Assembly: GCF_001824475.1 (NCBI RefSeq) | Contig: NZ_MHXN01000013.1 | Location: forward strand, 62,001 to 126,000 | Direction of reading: 5' to 3' | Length of the DNA: 64,000 nt | Source: Phenylobacterium sp. RIFCSPHIGHO2_01_FULL_69_31 | Lineage (GTDB): Bacteria; Pseudomonadota; Alphaproteobacteria; Caulobacterales; Caulobacteraceae | Part shown: in pieces, positions 6,868-15,023 of the stretch | Layout: every line of letters starts with the position of its first letter | Numbering within the stretch: the stretch's first letter is position 1 | Made by a program: the position numbers and the translations under genes | The notes under the pieces: model-generated | Databases searched by the model: none | Seen by the model: the letters and a program-made list of their open reading frames with translations, nothing else | What the model was told of the DNA's origin: nothing

Positions 6868-8676
6868 TCATTCCGCCGCAGCGGTCGTCGAAGCCATGAA
6901 GGGCGTCATCACGGCGCCAGCCGCCGCCTGCTCACGCAGGGACTGCCGGCGGCGAAGGTGGGGCACGGGCCGCGAGGTCTTGTCGAGCGCAGCGAGCGTC
7001 GCGCGGTAGCCGGCCTCCACGGCCTCGTCGTAGGCGCGCCAGTCGCGGATTTCGATGCCGGACACGTCGGGCTGGATAAGGACGTCGGTGGCCTCGCGCG
7101 CGGCCGCCAGGTCCCGGCCGGTGGAGACCGTGGCGGTCCGCATCAGCAGCGACACGATGGGCGGTCCAAGCCGCCACTGGCCGGAGCGGATCCAGCGCCA
7201 CACCGAAGAGGGGCGGGCGACGTCCTTGGCGGTGATGCTGCGCGCCGTCGTCACGTCCACCCCCACGATGGGCCCGAGGTGCGCCGCGCGCATGATGTCG
7301 GCCGGGAAGTTCTTCATCACCGCCCCGTCGACCAGTACATTCGGCCCGTCGGTCGCGGGCGGCATGACGCCGGGCAAGGCGATGGAGGCTCGCAGCGCGT
7401 GTCGCAGCATCCCGCGCCGGTGCAGCTGATAGGCGCCGGTCGTCAGGTTCGACGACAGGCAGAAGAACGGCAGCCAGAGGTCGGCGATCTGGGTGTCGCC
7501 GAAATGCTGAGCCAGCCTGTCGCTCACCTTCAGCCCGTGGGTCATGGCGAGCAGGGGCAGGGCTATGTCGTCGAGCGGGCTGGTGTCGACGAACGCCTCG
7601 TGCAGGCGCGCGTCCATCTCGGCCTCGCCCCAGCCCATAGCGACCCCGGCCCCGACGATCGCGCCCATAGACGAGCCGCCGACGAAGTCGATGGGCACCT
7701 GCCGCTCGCGCAGCGCCTTGATTGCGCCGACGTGGGCATAGGCGCGCGCGCCGCCGCCGGACAGGACCAGACCCACCGACTGGCCGGTCAGCACCCGCGC
7801 CATCCGCTGGAAGTCGGGCGCCGCGCCCCGCCGCAGATGGAAAATCCGCGTGGCGCCGGTGGCGTCCAGCCAGGCCTCTGACCCATGCGGCCGCACCGCG
7901 TCGGCCGGCTGCATGAGGATCAGGTCGACAAGGCCCTGCTCGTGCAGGGTCGCCGCGCCCGGCAGGCGATCGTGAGCCTCCGCGGTCCGGTCGCCGCGGC
8001 CGACCCGGAACAGGCGGTCGACCTGGCGTGGCACGAAGGGCGCCCAGGCCGTTTCGTCGCGCTCGGCGACATAGAGGACGAAATCGTGGACCCGCTCGAC
8101 CTCCGAGAACCATTCCGTGGGCGCGCTGGCGGCCTCGGAGCCGACGGTGGTGACGGCATAGCCCAGGGCTGCGATCTCTCGCTCCAGGCGCTCCACGATC
8201 GGCCGCAACGGGCCGGGCCGGCCTGCGGGCACGAACCCGAACACCGAAGGCTCGCCGACCGGACCCCGCCGCGCGGTCTGCCGGCTGCGCAGGATCATCA
8301 GCCGGGCCAGTTCCGTCATCACCGCGCCGTCGGCGTCGCAGGCCTCGAAGAAGGCGTCCTTGGGCACGGCGAAGATCTCGGAATCGCGCAGGGCGTAGAC
8401 GTCGGCGGAGTGCGGGATGCCGGCGATCAGCGCCATCTCGCCGGCGGGCTCGCCAGGACGGATCACCCCCAGGAACTGGGACTCCTGGCCTTCCTCATGC
8501 CGGAAGGCGCCGAGCCGACCCGTGCGCACGACGTAGAGCTGGTCCGAAGGATCGCCCTGGCCGAACAGCTTCGATCCCCCCGGCAGAGAGAACCATATGG
8601 TCTCGCTCCGCGCACGCGGCTGGCGGAACAGCCGCGCGAGGGCCGAATCGACCGGTATTTCGGGTAGGGGACCCAC
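6868..8676 (-). CDS. cNMP-binding patatin-like phospholipase (NTE type)
   Basis: A 602-residue protein with the architecture of neuropathy-target-esterase-like lysophospholipases. Residues about 25-135 form a cyclic-nucleotide-binding-like domain (GDPSDQLYVVRTGRL, then PGEPAGEMALI). From about 298 there is a patatin domain with oxyanion loop SGGGAR (306-311), nucleophile motif GSSMG (334-338, Ser336) and the Asp of DGA (450-452). It probably hydrolyses membrane or lyso-phospholipids; the middle part is an NTE-type linker. No membrane helix is evident. It is divergent from the enoyl-CoA hydratase-family gene, with 71 bp between the starts. Confidence 0.9.
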   Translation of the reverse strand: MGPLPEIPVDSALARLFRQPRARSETIWFSLPGGSKLFGQGDPSDQLYVVRTGRLGAFRHEEGQESQFLGVIRPGEPAGEMALIAGIPHSADVYALRDSEIFAVPKDAFFEACDADGAVMTELARLMILRSRQTARRGPVGEPSVFGFVPAGRPGPLRPIVERLEREIAALGYAVTTVGSEAASAPTEWFSEVERVHDFVLYVAERDETAWAPFVPRQVDRLFRVGRGDRTAEAHDRLPGAATLHEQGLVDLILMQPADAVRPHGSEAWLDATGATRIFHLRRGAAPDFQRMARVLTGQSVGLVLSGGGARAYAHVGAIKALRERQVPIDFVGGSSMGAIVGAGVAMGWGEAEMDARLHEAFVDTSPLDDIALPLLAMTHGLKVSDRLAQHFGDTQIADLWLPFFCLSSNLTTGAYQLHRRGMLRHALRASIALPGVMPPATDGPNVLVDGAVMKNFPADIMRAAHLGPIVGVDVTTARSITAKDVARPSSVWRWIRSGQWRLGPPIVSLLMRTATVSTGRDLAAAREATDVLIQPDVSGIEIRDWRAYDEAVEAGYRATLAALDKTSRPVPHLRRRQSLREQAAAGAVMTPFMASTTAAAE

Positions 8677-8747
8677 GACGCGCGAAGGGTAGCGCCCCGG
8701 AACCGCCAGGGCTATGGCTGCGCCTCGCGCCCGAAGGAGTCTGTGGC

Positions 8748-9587
8748 ATGACCAATGAGATCGCTCACCCGCTGGTGGAGTTTCCGGACGTGAGCGCCAC
8801 GACGGAGCTGGTGCACATCTCGGCCACTCAGTCGGGCTCCGTCACGGTGACCATGAACCGCCCCGCGAAAAAGAACGCGTTCGAGGAGGGGCTGATCTCC
8901 GCCCTGTCCGAAGCGTTCGACACCCTGGCCGGCGCCGAGGGCGTGCGCGTGGTCTTCGTGCGCGGGGCGGACGGGACGTTCTCGGCCGGCGCAGACCTCG
9001 ACTGGATGCGGGCCGCGATCGACCGGACCGAGGCCGACAATCGCGCCGATGCGATGGAATTGGCCAAGATGCTCAAGAAGCTGCGCGACCTGCCGGCCCT
9101 GACGGTGGCCCTGGTGGAGGGCGCGGCGTTCGGCGGCGGTGCGGGCCTCGCGGCCGCCTGCGACATGGCCATCGCGACGGCGGACGCCCGGTTCAGCTTC
9201 TCCGAGGTGAAGCTCGGGCTCCTGCCCGCGACCATCAGTCCCTATGTGATCGAAGCGGTCGGGCCGCGAACCGCACGCGCCCTTTTCGCCACCGCCCAGG
9301 TATTCGACGCTGCCTATGCCGAGAAGATCGGGCTGGTGACGCAGACGGTGGCCGACGTGGCGGGCCTGCGCGCCGCGGCCCACGCGGTCGCAGCGGGCAT
9401 GGTCGCCTGCGCACCGGGCGCGGTCGAGGCCTCGAAAAGGCTTGTCGACGACGTGGCAGGGCGGCTCATCGACCGGGACCTCATGGAGCTGACCGCCCAT
9501 CGCATCGCCGCCGCCCGGGTCGGCGACGAAGGACAGGAGGGCGTCCGTGCGTTCCTGGAGCGGCGCAAGCCCCTCTGGGCCGAGTAG
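8748..9587 (+). CDS. enoyl-CoA hydratase/isomerase, LiuC-like
   Basis: Crotonase-fold enzyme of 279 residues. The CoA/oxyanion motifs FSAGADLDWM and EGAAFGGGAGLAAACD are present, followed by SFSEVKLGLLPATISPYV, which keeps the second catalytic Glu. The first Glu position of classical hydratases (GGGxE) is Gly. Together with ADLDWM and ISPYV this pattern resembles methylglutaconyl-CoA hydratase (LiuC) of leucine and isoprenoid breakdown more than FadB. The ATG has GAAGGAG eight bases upstream. No other liu gene is adjacent, so the substrate is uncertain. Confidence 0.82.
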   Translation: MTNEIAHPLVEFPDVSATTELVHISATQSGSVTVTMNRPAKKNAFEEGLISALSEAFDTLAGAEGVRVVFVRGADGTFSAGADLDWMRAAIDRTEADNRADAMELAKMLKKLRDLPALTVALVEGAAFGGGAGLAAACDMAIATADARFSFSEVKLGLLPATISPYVIEAVGPRTARALFATAQVFDAAYAEKIGLVTQTVADVAGLRAAAHAVAAGMVACAPGAVEASKRLVDDVAGRLIDRDLMELTAHRIAAARVGDEGQEGVRAFLERRKPLWAE

Positions 9588-9629
9588 CCGCACTTCCCAA
9601 CCGCAGGGCCTCGGCCTAATCCAGGCCCG

Positions 9630-10040
9630 ATGGCTCTGCACATGATCAAGCTGGTGGTGGGCACCGCCACCATCGAGGACCTGCTGGACTGGCGCGCCGG
9701 CCACGCCGGGCCAGGCGAGCCCTGGATCCTGCGCACCCGCATGACGCCCAAGCGCGGCGCCGAAATGGTCGATGGTGGTTCGATCTACCGCGTGTTCAAG
9801 GGCGTGATCCTCTGCCGTCAGCGGATCCTGGCGGTGAACACCGTGGGCGAGGGCGCCGCCGCCCGCTGCGAGATCACCCTGGACGAACAGATCGTGCGCG
9901 TGGCGCCGACGCCGCGGCGCGCCTTCCAGGGCTGGCGATATCTGGAAGCCTGCGATGCGCCGCCGGACCTCGACGCCGAGGCGTTCGGAGAGGCGCCGGA
10001 GGAGCTGGCCCGCCAGCTCCGCGAGATCGGCGCCTGGTAG
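9630..10040 (+). CDS. DUF1489 family protein
   Basis: A 136-residue soluble protein of a family seen almost only in alphaproteobacteria. Recognisable parts are HMIKLVVG near the N-terminus, WILRTRMTPKR, GSIYRVFKGVILCRQRIL in the middle and RAFQGWRYLE near the end. Function is unknown. It lies 42 bp after the crotonase gene and converges on panC, leaving only 4 bp between the two stops. Confidence 0.82.
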   Translation: MALHMIKLVVGTATIEDLLDWRAGHAGPGEPWILRTRMTPKRGAEMVDGGSIYRVFKGVILCRQRILAVNTVGEGAAARCEITLDEQIVRVAPTPRRAFQGWRYLEACDAPPDLDAEAFGEAPEELARQLREIGAW

Positions 10041-10044
10041 GGCG

Positions 10045-10896
10045 TCAGTCCCCGAGGTTGTCGATCAGCCGAGTGCGGCCCAGGTGCGCGGCGCCCAGCA
10101 CACGGACAGGGCCCGACGCGGGACCGGGGCCCAGGCGCTCCAGGGTCTCCGGAACGCGCGCCTCCACATAATCGACCTTCCGGAATCCCGCGGCCAGCAA
10201 GGCGGCCACGGCCGCCTGTTCCGCGGCGGCGACGGGTTCCCCCGCGCGCACCCTGGCGAGCACCTCGCGCAGCACCGCGTTCAGGCGCGCCGCCACGGGC
10301 CTTTCGGCCTCGCTGAGGTAGGCGTTGCGCGACGACAGGGCCAGGCCGTCGTCCGCCCGGGCGGTCGGCCCGCCGACGATCTCCACCGCCAGGTCCAGGT
10401 CTCGCACCAGCCTGCGGATCACCGCGAGTTGCTGGAAATCCTTCTCGCCGAACACCGCCACATCCGGCGCGCACTGGTTCAGGAGCTTGGTGACGACCGT
10501 GGCCACGCCGGCGAAGTGGCCGGGCCGGGCCTGGCCATCCAGGGGCTCCGAAACGCCGGCCACCGTGACGGTCGTCGAGGCGCCGGGCGGGTACATCTCC
10601 GCGACCGAGGGAGCGTAGAGCAGATGGCAGCCCGCGCTCTCCAGCAGGCCCGCGTCCCGCGCCTCGTCGCGCGGATAGGCGTCGAAGTCCTCGTTAGGCC
10701 CGAACTGGGTCGGGTTGACGAAGACGCTGGCCACCACCCGGTCGGCGCGGGTCCGCGCAAGCCGGACCAGGGACAAGTGCCCCTCGTGCAGGGCGCCCAT
10801 GGTGGGCACGAACCCGACGCGCAGGTCCGCCCGGCGCCAGGCGGCGACCTGGGCGCGGAGGTCGGCGATGGTTCGGACGATCGGCAGCTCTGGCAT
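10045..10896 (-). CDS. panC: pantoate--beta-alanine ligase
   Basis: Joins pantoate and beta-alanine with ATP to give pantothenate, the last step before coenzyme A synthesis. The 283-residue length is normal. Signatures visible are VPTMGALHEGHLSLV (the HIGH-like loop), FVNPTQFGPNEDFDAYPR, GEKDFQQLAVI and LALSSRNAYLS. It is a single gene read towards DUF1489 and divergent from mipZ. No panB is adjacent. Confidence 0.96.
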   Translation of the reverse strand: MPELPIVRTIADLRAQVAAWRRADLRVGFVPTMGALHEGHLSLVRLARTRADRVVASVFVNPTQFGPNEDFDAYPRDEARDAGLLESAGCHLLYAPSVAEMYPPGASTTVTVAGVSEPLDGQARPGHFAGVATVVTKLLNQCAPDVAVFGEKDFQQLAVIRRLVRDLDLAVEIVGGPTARADDGLALSSRNAYLSEAERPVAARLNAVLREVLARVRAGEPVAAAEQAAVAALLAAGFRKVDYVEARVPETLERLGPGPASGPVRVLGAAHLGRTRLIDNLGD

Positions 10897-11002
10897 CCGC
10901 GCGGCTTATGGTGCGCGGCGGAGGCCAAGTCCATCCACAGCCGCGCGACCATACGCACGTTGACGCTGCGGCGTGGGGCGCGCTCACCTGCTATTCGTTA
11001 AT

Positions 11003-11007
11003 GAGTC
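11003..11007. promoter_or_regulatory. GANTC (CcrM) site upstream of mipZ
   Basis: GAGTC lies 34 bp before the mipZ ATG, next to an AT-rich TATTCGTTAAT. In Caulobacter the mipZ promoter is activated by GcrA in a GANTC-methylation-dependent way; a site in the same place here suggests conserved control. Confidence 0.5.
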
Positions 11008-11040
11008 GGCCTGCTTGGCCGTCTGGGGGAGCTGAAGATC

Positions 11041-11874
11041 ATGGGCCAGGCCAGCGTCATCGTGGTCGGCAATGAGAAGGGCGGGGCCGGCAAGTCCACG
11101 CTCGCCATCCACATCGTCACCGCCCTGCTGCACGGCGGGGCCAAGGTCGCGGTCCTCGACCTCGACCTGCGCCAGCAGACTCTGGGGCACTTCTTCGCCA
11201 ATCGCGCGGCCTGGCTCGCGGCCAACGGGGCCGAAGCGCCCATGCCGATCCAGCATCCGATCAGCTCGGCGGGCGACGCCCTGGCCAAGGCGCCCGATGC
11301 CGAACAGCTGTCGCGCTTCGAGGAGGCGTTCGCTCAGGTGGCGAACGAGGCGGACTTCGTCCTGATCGACACGCCCGGCGCGGACACCGCGATCATGCGC
11401 GCGGCCCACGTGAAGGCCGACCTGATCGTCACCCCCATGAACGACAGCTTCGTCGATTTCGACATGCTGGGCGTCGTGGATCCCGTGACCCTCGAGCTGA
11501 AGCGCCACAGCCTCTACGCCGAAACCGTCTGGGCCTGCCGCAAGGAGCGGGCGACGCGCGAGCGCAAGCAGATCGACTGGGTCGTGCTGCGCAATCGCCT
11601 GGCCCCTACCGAGGCCCGGAACCGCCGCCGCCTGGACGAGCGGGTTTCGTCCCTCGCCAAGAAGGTGGGTTTCCGCGTGGGCCCGGGCCTGCGCGACCGG
11701 GTGATCTATCGCGAGCTGTTTCCCTTCGGGCTGACCGTCGCCGACCTCTCGCCCGCCATCCGCCCGGTCGCCATGAGCCTGCAGCACGTGGCCGCGCGCC
11801 AGGAACTTCGGGCCGTGATGGTCGCTCTCGGCTTCAATGGGCTGGACGAAGGCGAGCGGATCGCGGCTGAGTAG
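11041..11874 (+). CDS. mipZ: division-plane positioning ATPase MipZ
   Basis: ParA/MinD-family ATPase that forms a bipolar gradient from ParB-bound poles and blocks FtsZ polymerisation away from midcell. The 277 residues contain the deviant Walker A motif KGGAGKST (13-20), DLDLRQQTLG, LIDTPGADTA, VTPMNDSFVDFDMLG and near the end GPGLRDRVIYRELFPFGL and SLQHVAARQELR. These closely resemble the Caulobacter protein as I remember it. A GANTC site lies in the upstream region, and the DnaJ-like gene starts 3 bp after the stop, so they form an operon. Confidence 0.96.
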   Translation: MGQASVIVVGNEKGGAGKSTLAIHIVTALLHGGAKVAVLDLDLRQQTLGHFFANRAAWLAANGAEAPMPIQHPISSAGDALAKAPDAEQLSRFEEAFAQVANEADFVLIDTPGADTAIMRAAHVKADLIVTPMNDSFVDFDMLGVVDPVTLELKRHSLYAETVWACRKERATRERKQIDWVVLRNRLAPTEARNRRRLDERVSSLAKKVGFRVGPGLRDRVIYRELFPFGLTVADLSPAIRPVAMSLQHVAARQELRAVMVALGFNGLDEGERIAAE

Positions 11875-11877
11875 CCG

Positions 11878-12306
11878 ATGCTCTACATCGCCCTCGGCGG
11901 CGCGCTGCTCGTTGGCTACCTCTGGCTGACTCGGGGCAAGGCCCCCCTCCTGAAACGCCGTGAATGGCGCGTCGTGACTGCGGCCCTCGCGCTGGCGGCC
12001 TTCACCGGCGCCGTCTTCGTGGGCGTGCGCGGGTCGTGGGGCACGGCCATCGTGCTCGTGGTCGTGGGGCTCTGGCTGGCGGCGTCTGCGCGCAAGACCA
12101 CCCCGATCGCTCCGCCGCCTCCCGCCGCCCGCATGAGCGAGGCCGAGGCTCGCCGCATTTTGGGCGTCGGCGTCGAAGCAGGTCGCGAGGAGATCCAGGC
12201 CGCCTACACCCGCCTGATGCGCGCGGTGCATCCAGACAAGGGCGGCACCGCTGGCCTCGCCGCCCAACTCAACGCCGCGCGGGACCGGCTGCTGGGGCGC
12301 GGATAA
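11878..12306 (+). CDS. membrane-anchored J-domain protein
   Basis: A 142-residue protein with two N-terminal hydrophobic segments (about 1-18 and 35-72) and a C-terminal J-like domain (about 84-140) containing EARRILGV, YTRLMRAVHPDKGG and LNAARDRLL. The HPD tripeptide needed to stimulate DnaK is present. The arrangement resembles TIM14/Pam18-like or DjlA-type membrane J-proteins. It follows mipZ by 3 bp and so is co-transcribed; whether it acts with MipZ is unknown. Confidence 0.85.
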   Translation: MLYIALGGALLVGYLWLTRGKAPLLKRREWRVVTAALALAAFTGAVFVGVRGSWGTAIVLVVVGLWLAASARKTTPIAPPPPAARMSEAEARRILGVGVEAGREEIQAAYTRLMRAVHPDKGGTAGLAAQLNAARDRLLGRG

Positions 12307-12311
12307 GGAAG

Positions 12312-12336
12312 AGGCCCCGGCGGAACCGGGGCCTTT
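12312..12336 (+). terminator. terminator of the mipZ operon
   Basis: AGGCCCCGG pairs with CCGGGGCCT and is followed by a short TTT just after the J-domain gene. The weak T-run makes this moderate; it may serve the converging carboxypeptidase gene too. Confidence 0.6.
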
Positions 12337-12357
12337 GGACCATCAAGGGTGAGCGTT

Positions 12358-13665
12358 TCAGCCGCGGCCGGGCGGCATGACCATGCAGGGCTGCTTCTTG
12401 GCCTTGAGCGTCTTGCAGGCGTTGCGCGCCTCGCCCTCGGACATGCCGGAGAACCGGGCGCGGTACTTGCCGCCGTCTTTTTCGGCGACGCCGCGGGCGT
12501 CGTCGAACTGCTTTCCGAACCGCTTCTCGACCAAGGCGAGCTGCTCGCGCGCGTCGGCGCGGCTGGAGAAGCTGCCGACCTGGACGGTCCAGCGCCCGGC
12601 GGCCTCCTTCTTGCCCTTGCCGTTCAGCTTCGGGACGTTCTTGGGCTCGACGATTTGAATCTTCGAGGCCCGCGACGGCGGCGTCGAGGAGGCGAGGGCG
12701 ACCTTGAGGCCCGCCTCGGTGTCCCCCTGCTGCATGGAGGGCTGGGTCGCCTCGGCCAGTTGCGGCGGTTCGAAGAAGTTCTGGGCGACGGTGATCTGCT
12801 CGCCACGGGCTCGGCGGTCCAGCACGTCGAAACCGGTCAGCAGCAGGCCTTCGGCCACCTTGTTGCGCGTCGCCACGGTGGGCCCGCCCAGGACGATGGC
12901 GATGAGGCGGCGATTGTCGCGCACGGCCGAAACCGCGAGGTTGAAGCCCGAGGCGTTGGTGAAACCCGTCTTCAGCCCGTCCACCCCGTCCATCGTGTAG
13001 AGCAGGCCGTTGTGGTTGCGGATGTTCTGGCCGCGGAACGCGAAGTTCTTGGTCGAGAACAGGCGATAGTACTGCGGATAGTCGCGCATCACCGCGCGCG
13101 AAAGGATCGCCAGATCCCGGGCGGTGGACAGGTTGCGGCTGTCGGGCAGCCCATGCGGGTTGGCGAAGTTGGTGTTGCTCATGCCGAGCTCTTGGGCCCG
13201 CAGAGTCATGAGCGTGGCGAAGCGCTGCTCGGTGCCGCCCAGCTTCTCCGCCAGGGCCACCGCCGCGTCGTTGGCCGAGCGCGTCACCATGCCCTGCATC
13301 GCCTGCTCAACCGTGATCGAGTCGCCGGCCCGGATGCCCAGCTTCGTCGGCGCCTGCGCGGAGGCGCGCGGCGAGAACACGACCGGATCGTCTAGTTGGA
13401 TCTTGCCCGACGCCAGCGCCTCGAACGCCAGGTACAGCGTCATCACCTTGGTGATCGAGGCGGGATACCGCGGCGCGTCCGCGCGTTTGGCGTACAGCAC
13501 CTCGCCCGTCTTCGCGTCCACGACGATGGCCGCGTATTTCGACGAGTTTTGCGGGATGAGCTGGAAGTAGGGGACCTGCGCCATGGCAGGCGAGGACGCC
13601 CCGCCGAGGGCCGTGGCCGCAGCCAGACCGAGGGTAAGCAACAGGCGGCGAGCGTGCTGGATCAT
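12358..13665 (-). CDS. D-alanyl-D-alanine carboxypeptidase with SPOR domain
   Basis: Periplasmic penicillin-binding protein that trims the terminal D-Ala of peptidoglycan stem peptides. The 435 residues start with a signal peptide (cleavage after SSPAMA). The S11 peptidase domain carries SITK (Ser-x-x-Lys), SAND (SxN-type) and KTG. A C-terminal SPOR domain (about 353-432, WTVQVGSFSSRADAREQL) should bind denuded glycan at the septum. This DacA/DacF-SPOR fusion is common in alphaproteobacteria. It is read towards mipZ and divergent from the phasin gene. Confidence 0.93.
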   Translation of the reverse strand: MIQHARRLLLTLGLAAATALGGASSPAMAQVPYFQLIPQNSSKYAAIVVDAKTGEVLYAKRADAPRYPASITKVMTLYLAFEALASGKIQLDDPVVFSPRASAQAPTKLGIRAGDSITVEQAMQGMVTRSANDAAVALAEKLGGTEQRFATLMTLRAQELGMSNTNFANPHGLPDSRNLSTARDLAILSRAVMRDYPQYYRLFSTKNFAFRGQNIRNHNGLLYTMDGVDGLKTGFTNASGFNLAVSAVRDNRRLIAIVLGGPTVATRNKVAEGLLLTGFDVLDRRARGEQITVAQNFFEPPQLAEATQPSMQQGDTEAGLKVALASSTPPSRASKIQIVEPKNVPKLNGKGKKEAAGRWTVQVGSFSSRADAREQLALVEKRFGKQFDDARGVAEKDGGKYRARFSGMSEGEARNACKTLKAKKQPCMVMPPGRG

Positions 13666-13822
13666 GCTTCGTCCGTCGAATCAAAGCGTTGACGCGGCCA
13701 CTGCGCCGCGCGGGAAGTTCGTATCATGCGTCCCGCACCCTTGCAGGAGAGTAAACAAGGATTGAACGGGCGCAATTGTCGCGGCGCCTGATGAACGGGC
13801 GGTGAAGCTTGATGGAAGCGCA

Positions 13823-13858
13823 TTGTGCAGTGCACAAAAAGTGTTTGACTGCTGCAGT
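13823..13858. promoter_or_regulatory. PhaR-like palindromes upstream of phasin
   Basis: TTGTGCA-G-TGCACAA (13823-13837) is a perfect 15-bp dyad, and 10 bp further ACTGC-T-GCAGT (13848-13858) is a second. TGC/GCA-rich dyads are the binding sites of the polyhydroxyalkanoate repressor PhaR in front of phasin genes in related bacteria. The sites lie about 90-120 bp upstream of the phasin ATG. The surrounding 280-bp gap holds no other recognisable feature. Confidence 0.6.
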
Positions 13859-13945
13859 GCAACATGAGACAAGAGGGTGTGATCCAGAGGGCGTTCTGCG
13901 CCTTAAGCGCCGTCCCCCGTCCCAATTTTCCTGAGGAGCCGCCCC

Positions 13946-14380
13946 ATGGCCGCCGCCGAAGCCGCGAAGTCCACCGTCGAGCAGTTCACCACCGCCTCCA
14001 ACGTCGCCTTCAAGGAAGGCGTCGAGAAGAGCCTCGCTGCGCTGAACGAGATGAACACCCATTCCAAGAAGAACCTGGAAGCCATGGTCGCCTCGGCGAC
14101 GGCTTCGGCCAAGGGTGCGGAAGCCCTGGGCGCCCAGGCCATGGCCTTCTCCAAGGCCGTCTTCGACACCCAGGTGAGCGCCGCCAAGTCGCTCGCCGGC
14201 GCCAAGAGCGTGCAGGAAGTGGTCGAACTGCAGACCGCCTTCGCCAAGTCCGCTCTGGAAACCTACATGGCCCAGTTCGGCGCGATGTCCGAGACCGTCT
14301 CCTCGTCGGTCAAGGAGTCGATGAAGCCGCTCAACGAGCGCGTCACCGCGGTCGTCGAGAAGTTCCAGGCCGTCCGCTAA
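13946..14380 (+). CDS. phasin family protein
   Basis: A 144-residue amphipathic, Ala/Lys-rich helical protein of the phasin_2 type. Phasins coat polyhydroxyalkanoate granules. Typical features are the long heptad-like helices, QAMAFSKAVFDTQVSAAKSL, the block VQEVVELQTAFAKSALETYMAQ and a C-terminal FQAVR. There are no cysteines. The gene stands alone between PhaR-like dyads and strong terminators, so it is probably a monocistronic, granule-responsive gene. Confidence 0.92.
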   Translation: MAAAEAAKSTVEQFTTASNVAFKEGVEKSLAALNEMNTHSKKNLEAMVASATASAKGAEALGAQAMAFSKAVFDTQVSAAKSLAGAKSVQEVVELQTAFAKSALETYMAQFGAMSETVSSSVKESMKPLNERVTAVVEKFQAVR

Positions 14381-14402
14381 GCTTCCACGAGTACGGAAGT
14401 GC

Positions 14403-14432
14403 GAAAGCCCGGGCCGCGAGGCCCGGGCTTTC
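14403..14432 (+). terminator. terminator of the phasin gene
   Basis: A perfect 13-bp stem GAAAGCCCGGGCC/GGCCCGGGCTTTC with a GCGA tetraloop lies 22 bp after the stop codon. The stem itself supplies the T-rich 3' side. Confidence 0.85.
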
Positions 14433-14501
14433 CTGTCCCAAGTACGCGTACAGCGCCTCGTTCTCCGCCGATCGAAGCGCATTTTCTCTAAGTAAGCGTT
14501 G

Positions 14502-14530
14502 GGGCCGGTCCGCGAGGGCCGGCCCTTTTT
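14502..14530 (+). terminator. second intrinsic terminator before ridA
   Basis: GGGCCGG pairs with CCGGCCC and is followed by TTTTTCTTT. The first gene of the next operon starts only about 30 bp later, so this may be a leader attenuator for that operon or a backup terminator for the phasin gene. The 70 bp between the two hairpins show no gene. Confidence 0.7.
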
Positions 14531-14561
14531 CTTTGACCGGCCGCGCGCTAGACGTGGCGCC

Positions 14562-15023
14562 ATGTCGCAAGTCGAAGAACGCCTCGCCGGCCTCGGGATC
14601 CAACTCCCCACGCCCAACGCCCCCGTCGCCAACTATGTCCCCTTCGTACGGGTCGGCGACCTAGTCCACATCTCTGGCCAGGTGTCGGTCGACGCCGCTG
14701 GCGGCGTCCGCGGGATCGTGGGCGAGGACGTGGATTTCGACACCGCGGTCCGCGCCGCGCGCATCTGCGGGGTCAACCTGTTGGCCCAGATGAAGGCCGC
14801 CTGCGACGGAGACCTCGATCGGGTCGTGCGGGTGGTCAAGCTGGGCGGCTTCGTCCAGGCGGGCCCGACGTTCTTCGACATCCCCAAGGTCGTGAACGGT
14901 TGCTCGGACCTCATGGTTGAAGCCCTGGGCGACGCCGGACGCCATGCCCGCTCGGCAGTGGGAGTCTACCGCCTGCCGATGAACTTCGCCGTCGAGGTCG
15001 ACGCCGTGGTGCAGGTCCGGTGA
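14562..15023 (+). CDS. RidA/YjgF family protein
   Basis: A 153-residue member of the YjgF/RidA superfamily, close to the TdcF-like subgroup often annotated as translation initiation inhibitor or endoribonuclease. Features are VRVGDLVHISGQV, MKAACDGDLDRVVRVVKLGGFV, FFDIPKVVNGCSDLM and HARSAVGVYRLPMNFAVEVDAVV, which keeps the conserved Arg. RidA proteins hydrolyse reactive enamine/imine intermediates; this subgroup may have another role. The ATG at 14562 is chosen because an upstream start would lie inside the terminator. Its TGA overlaps the next gene's GTG. Confidence 0.86.
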   Translation: MSQVEERLAGLGIQLPTPNAPVANYVPFVRVGDLVHISGQVSVDAAGGVRGIVGEDVDFDTAVRAARICGVNLLAQMKAACDGDLDRVVRVVKLGGFVQAGPTFFDIPKVVNGCSDLMVEALGDAGRHARSAVGVYRLPMNFAVEVDAVVQVR

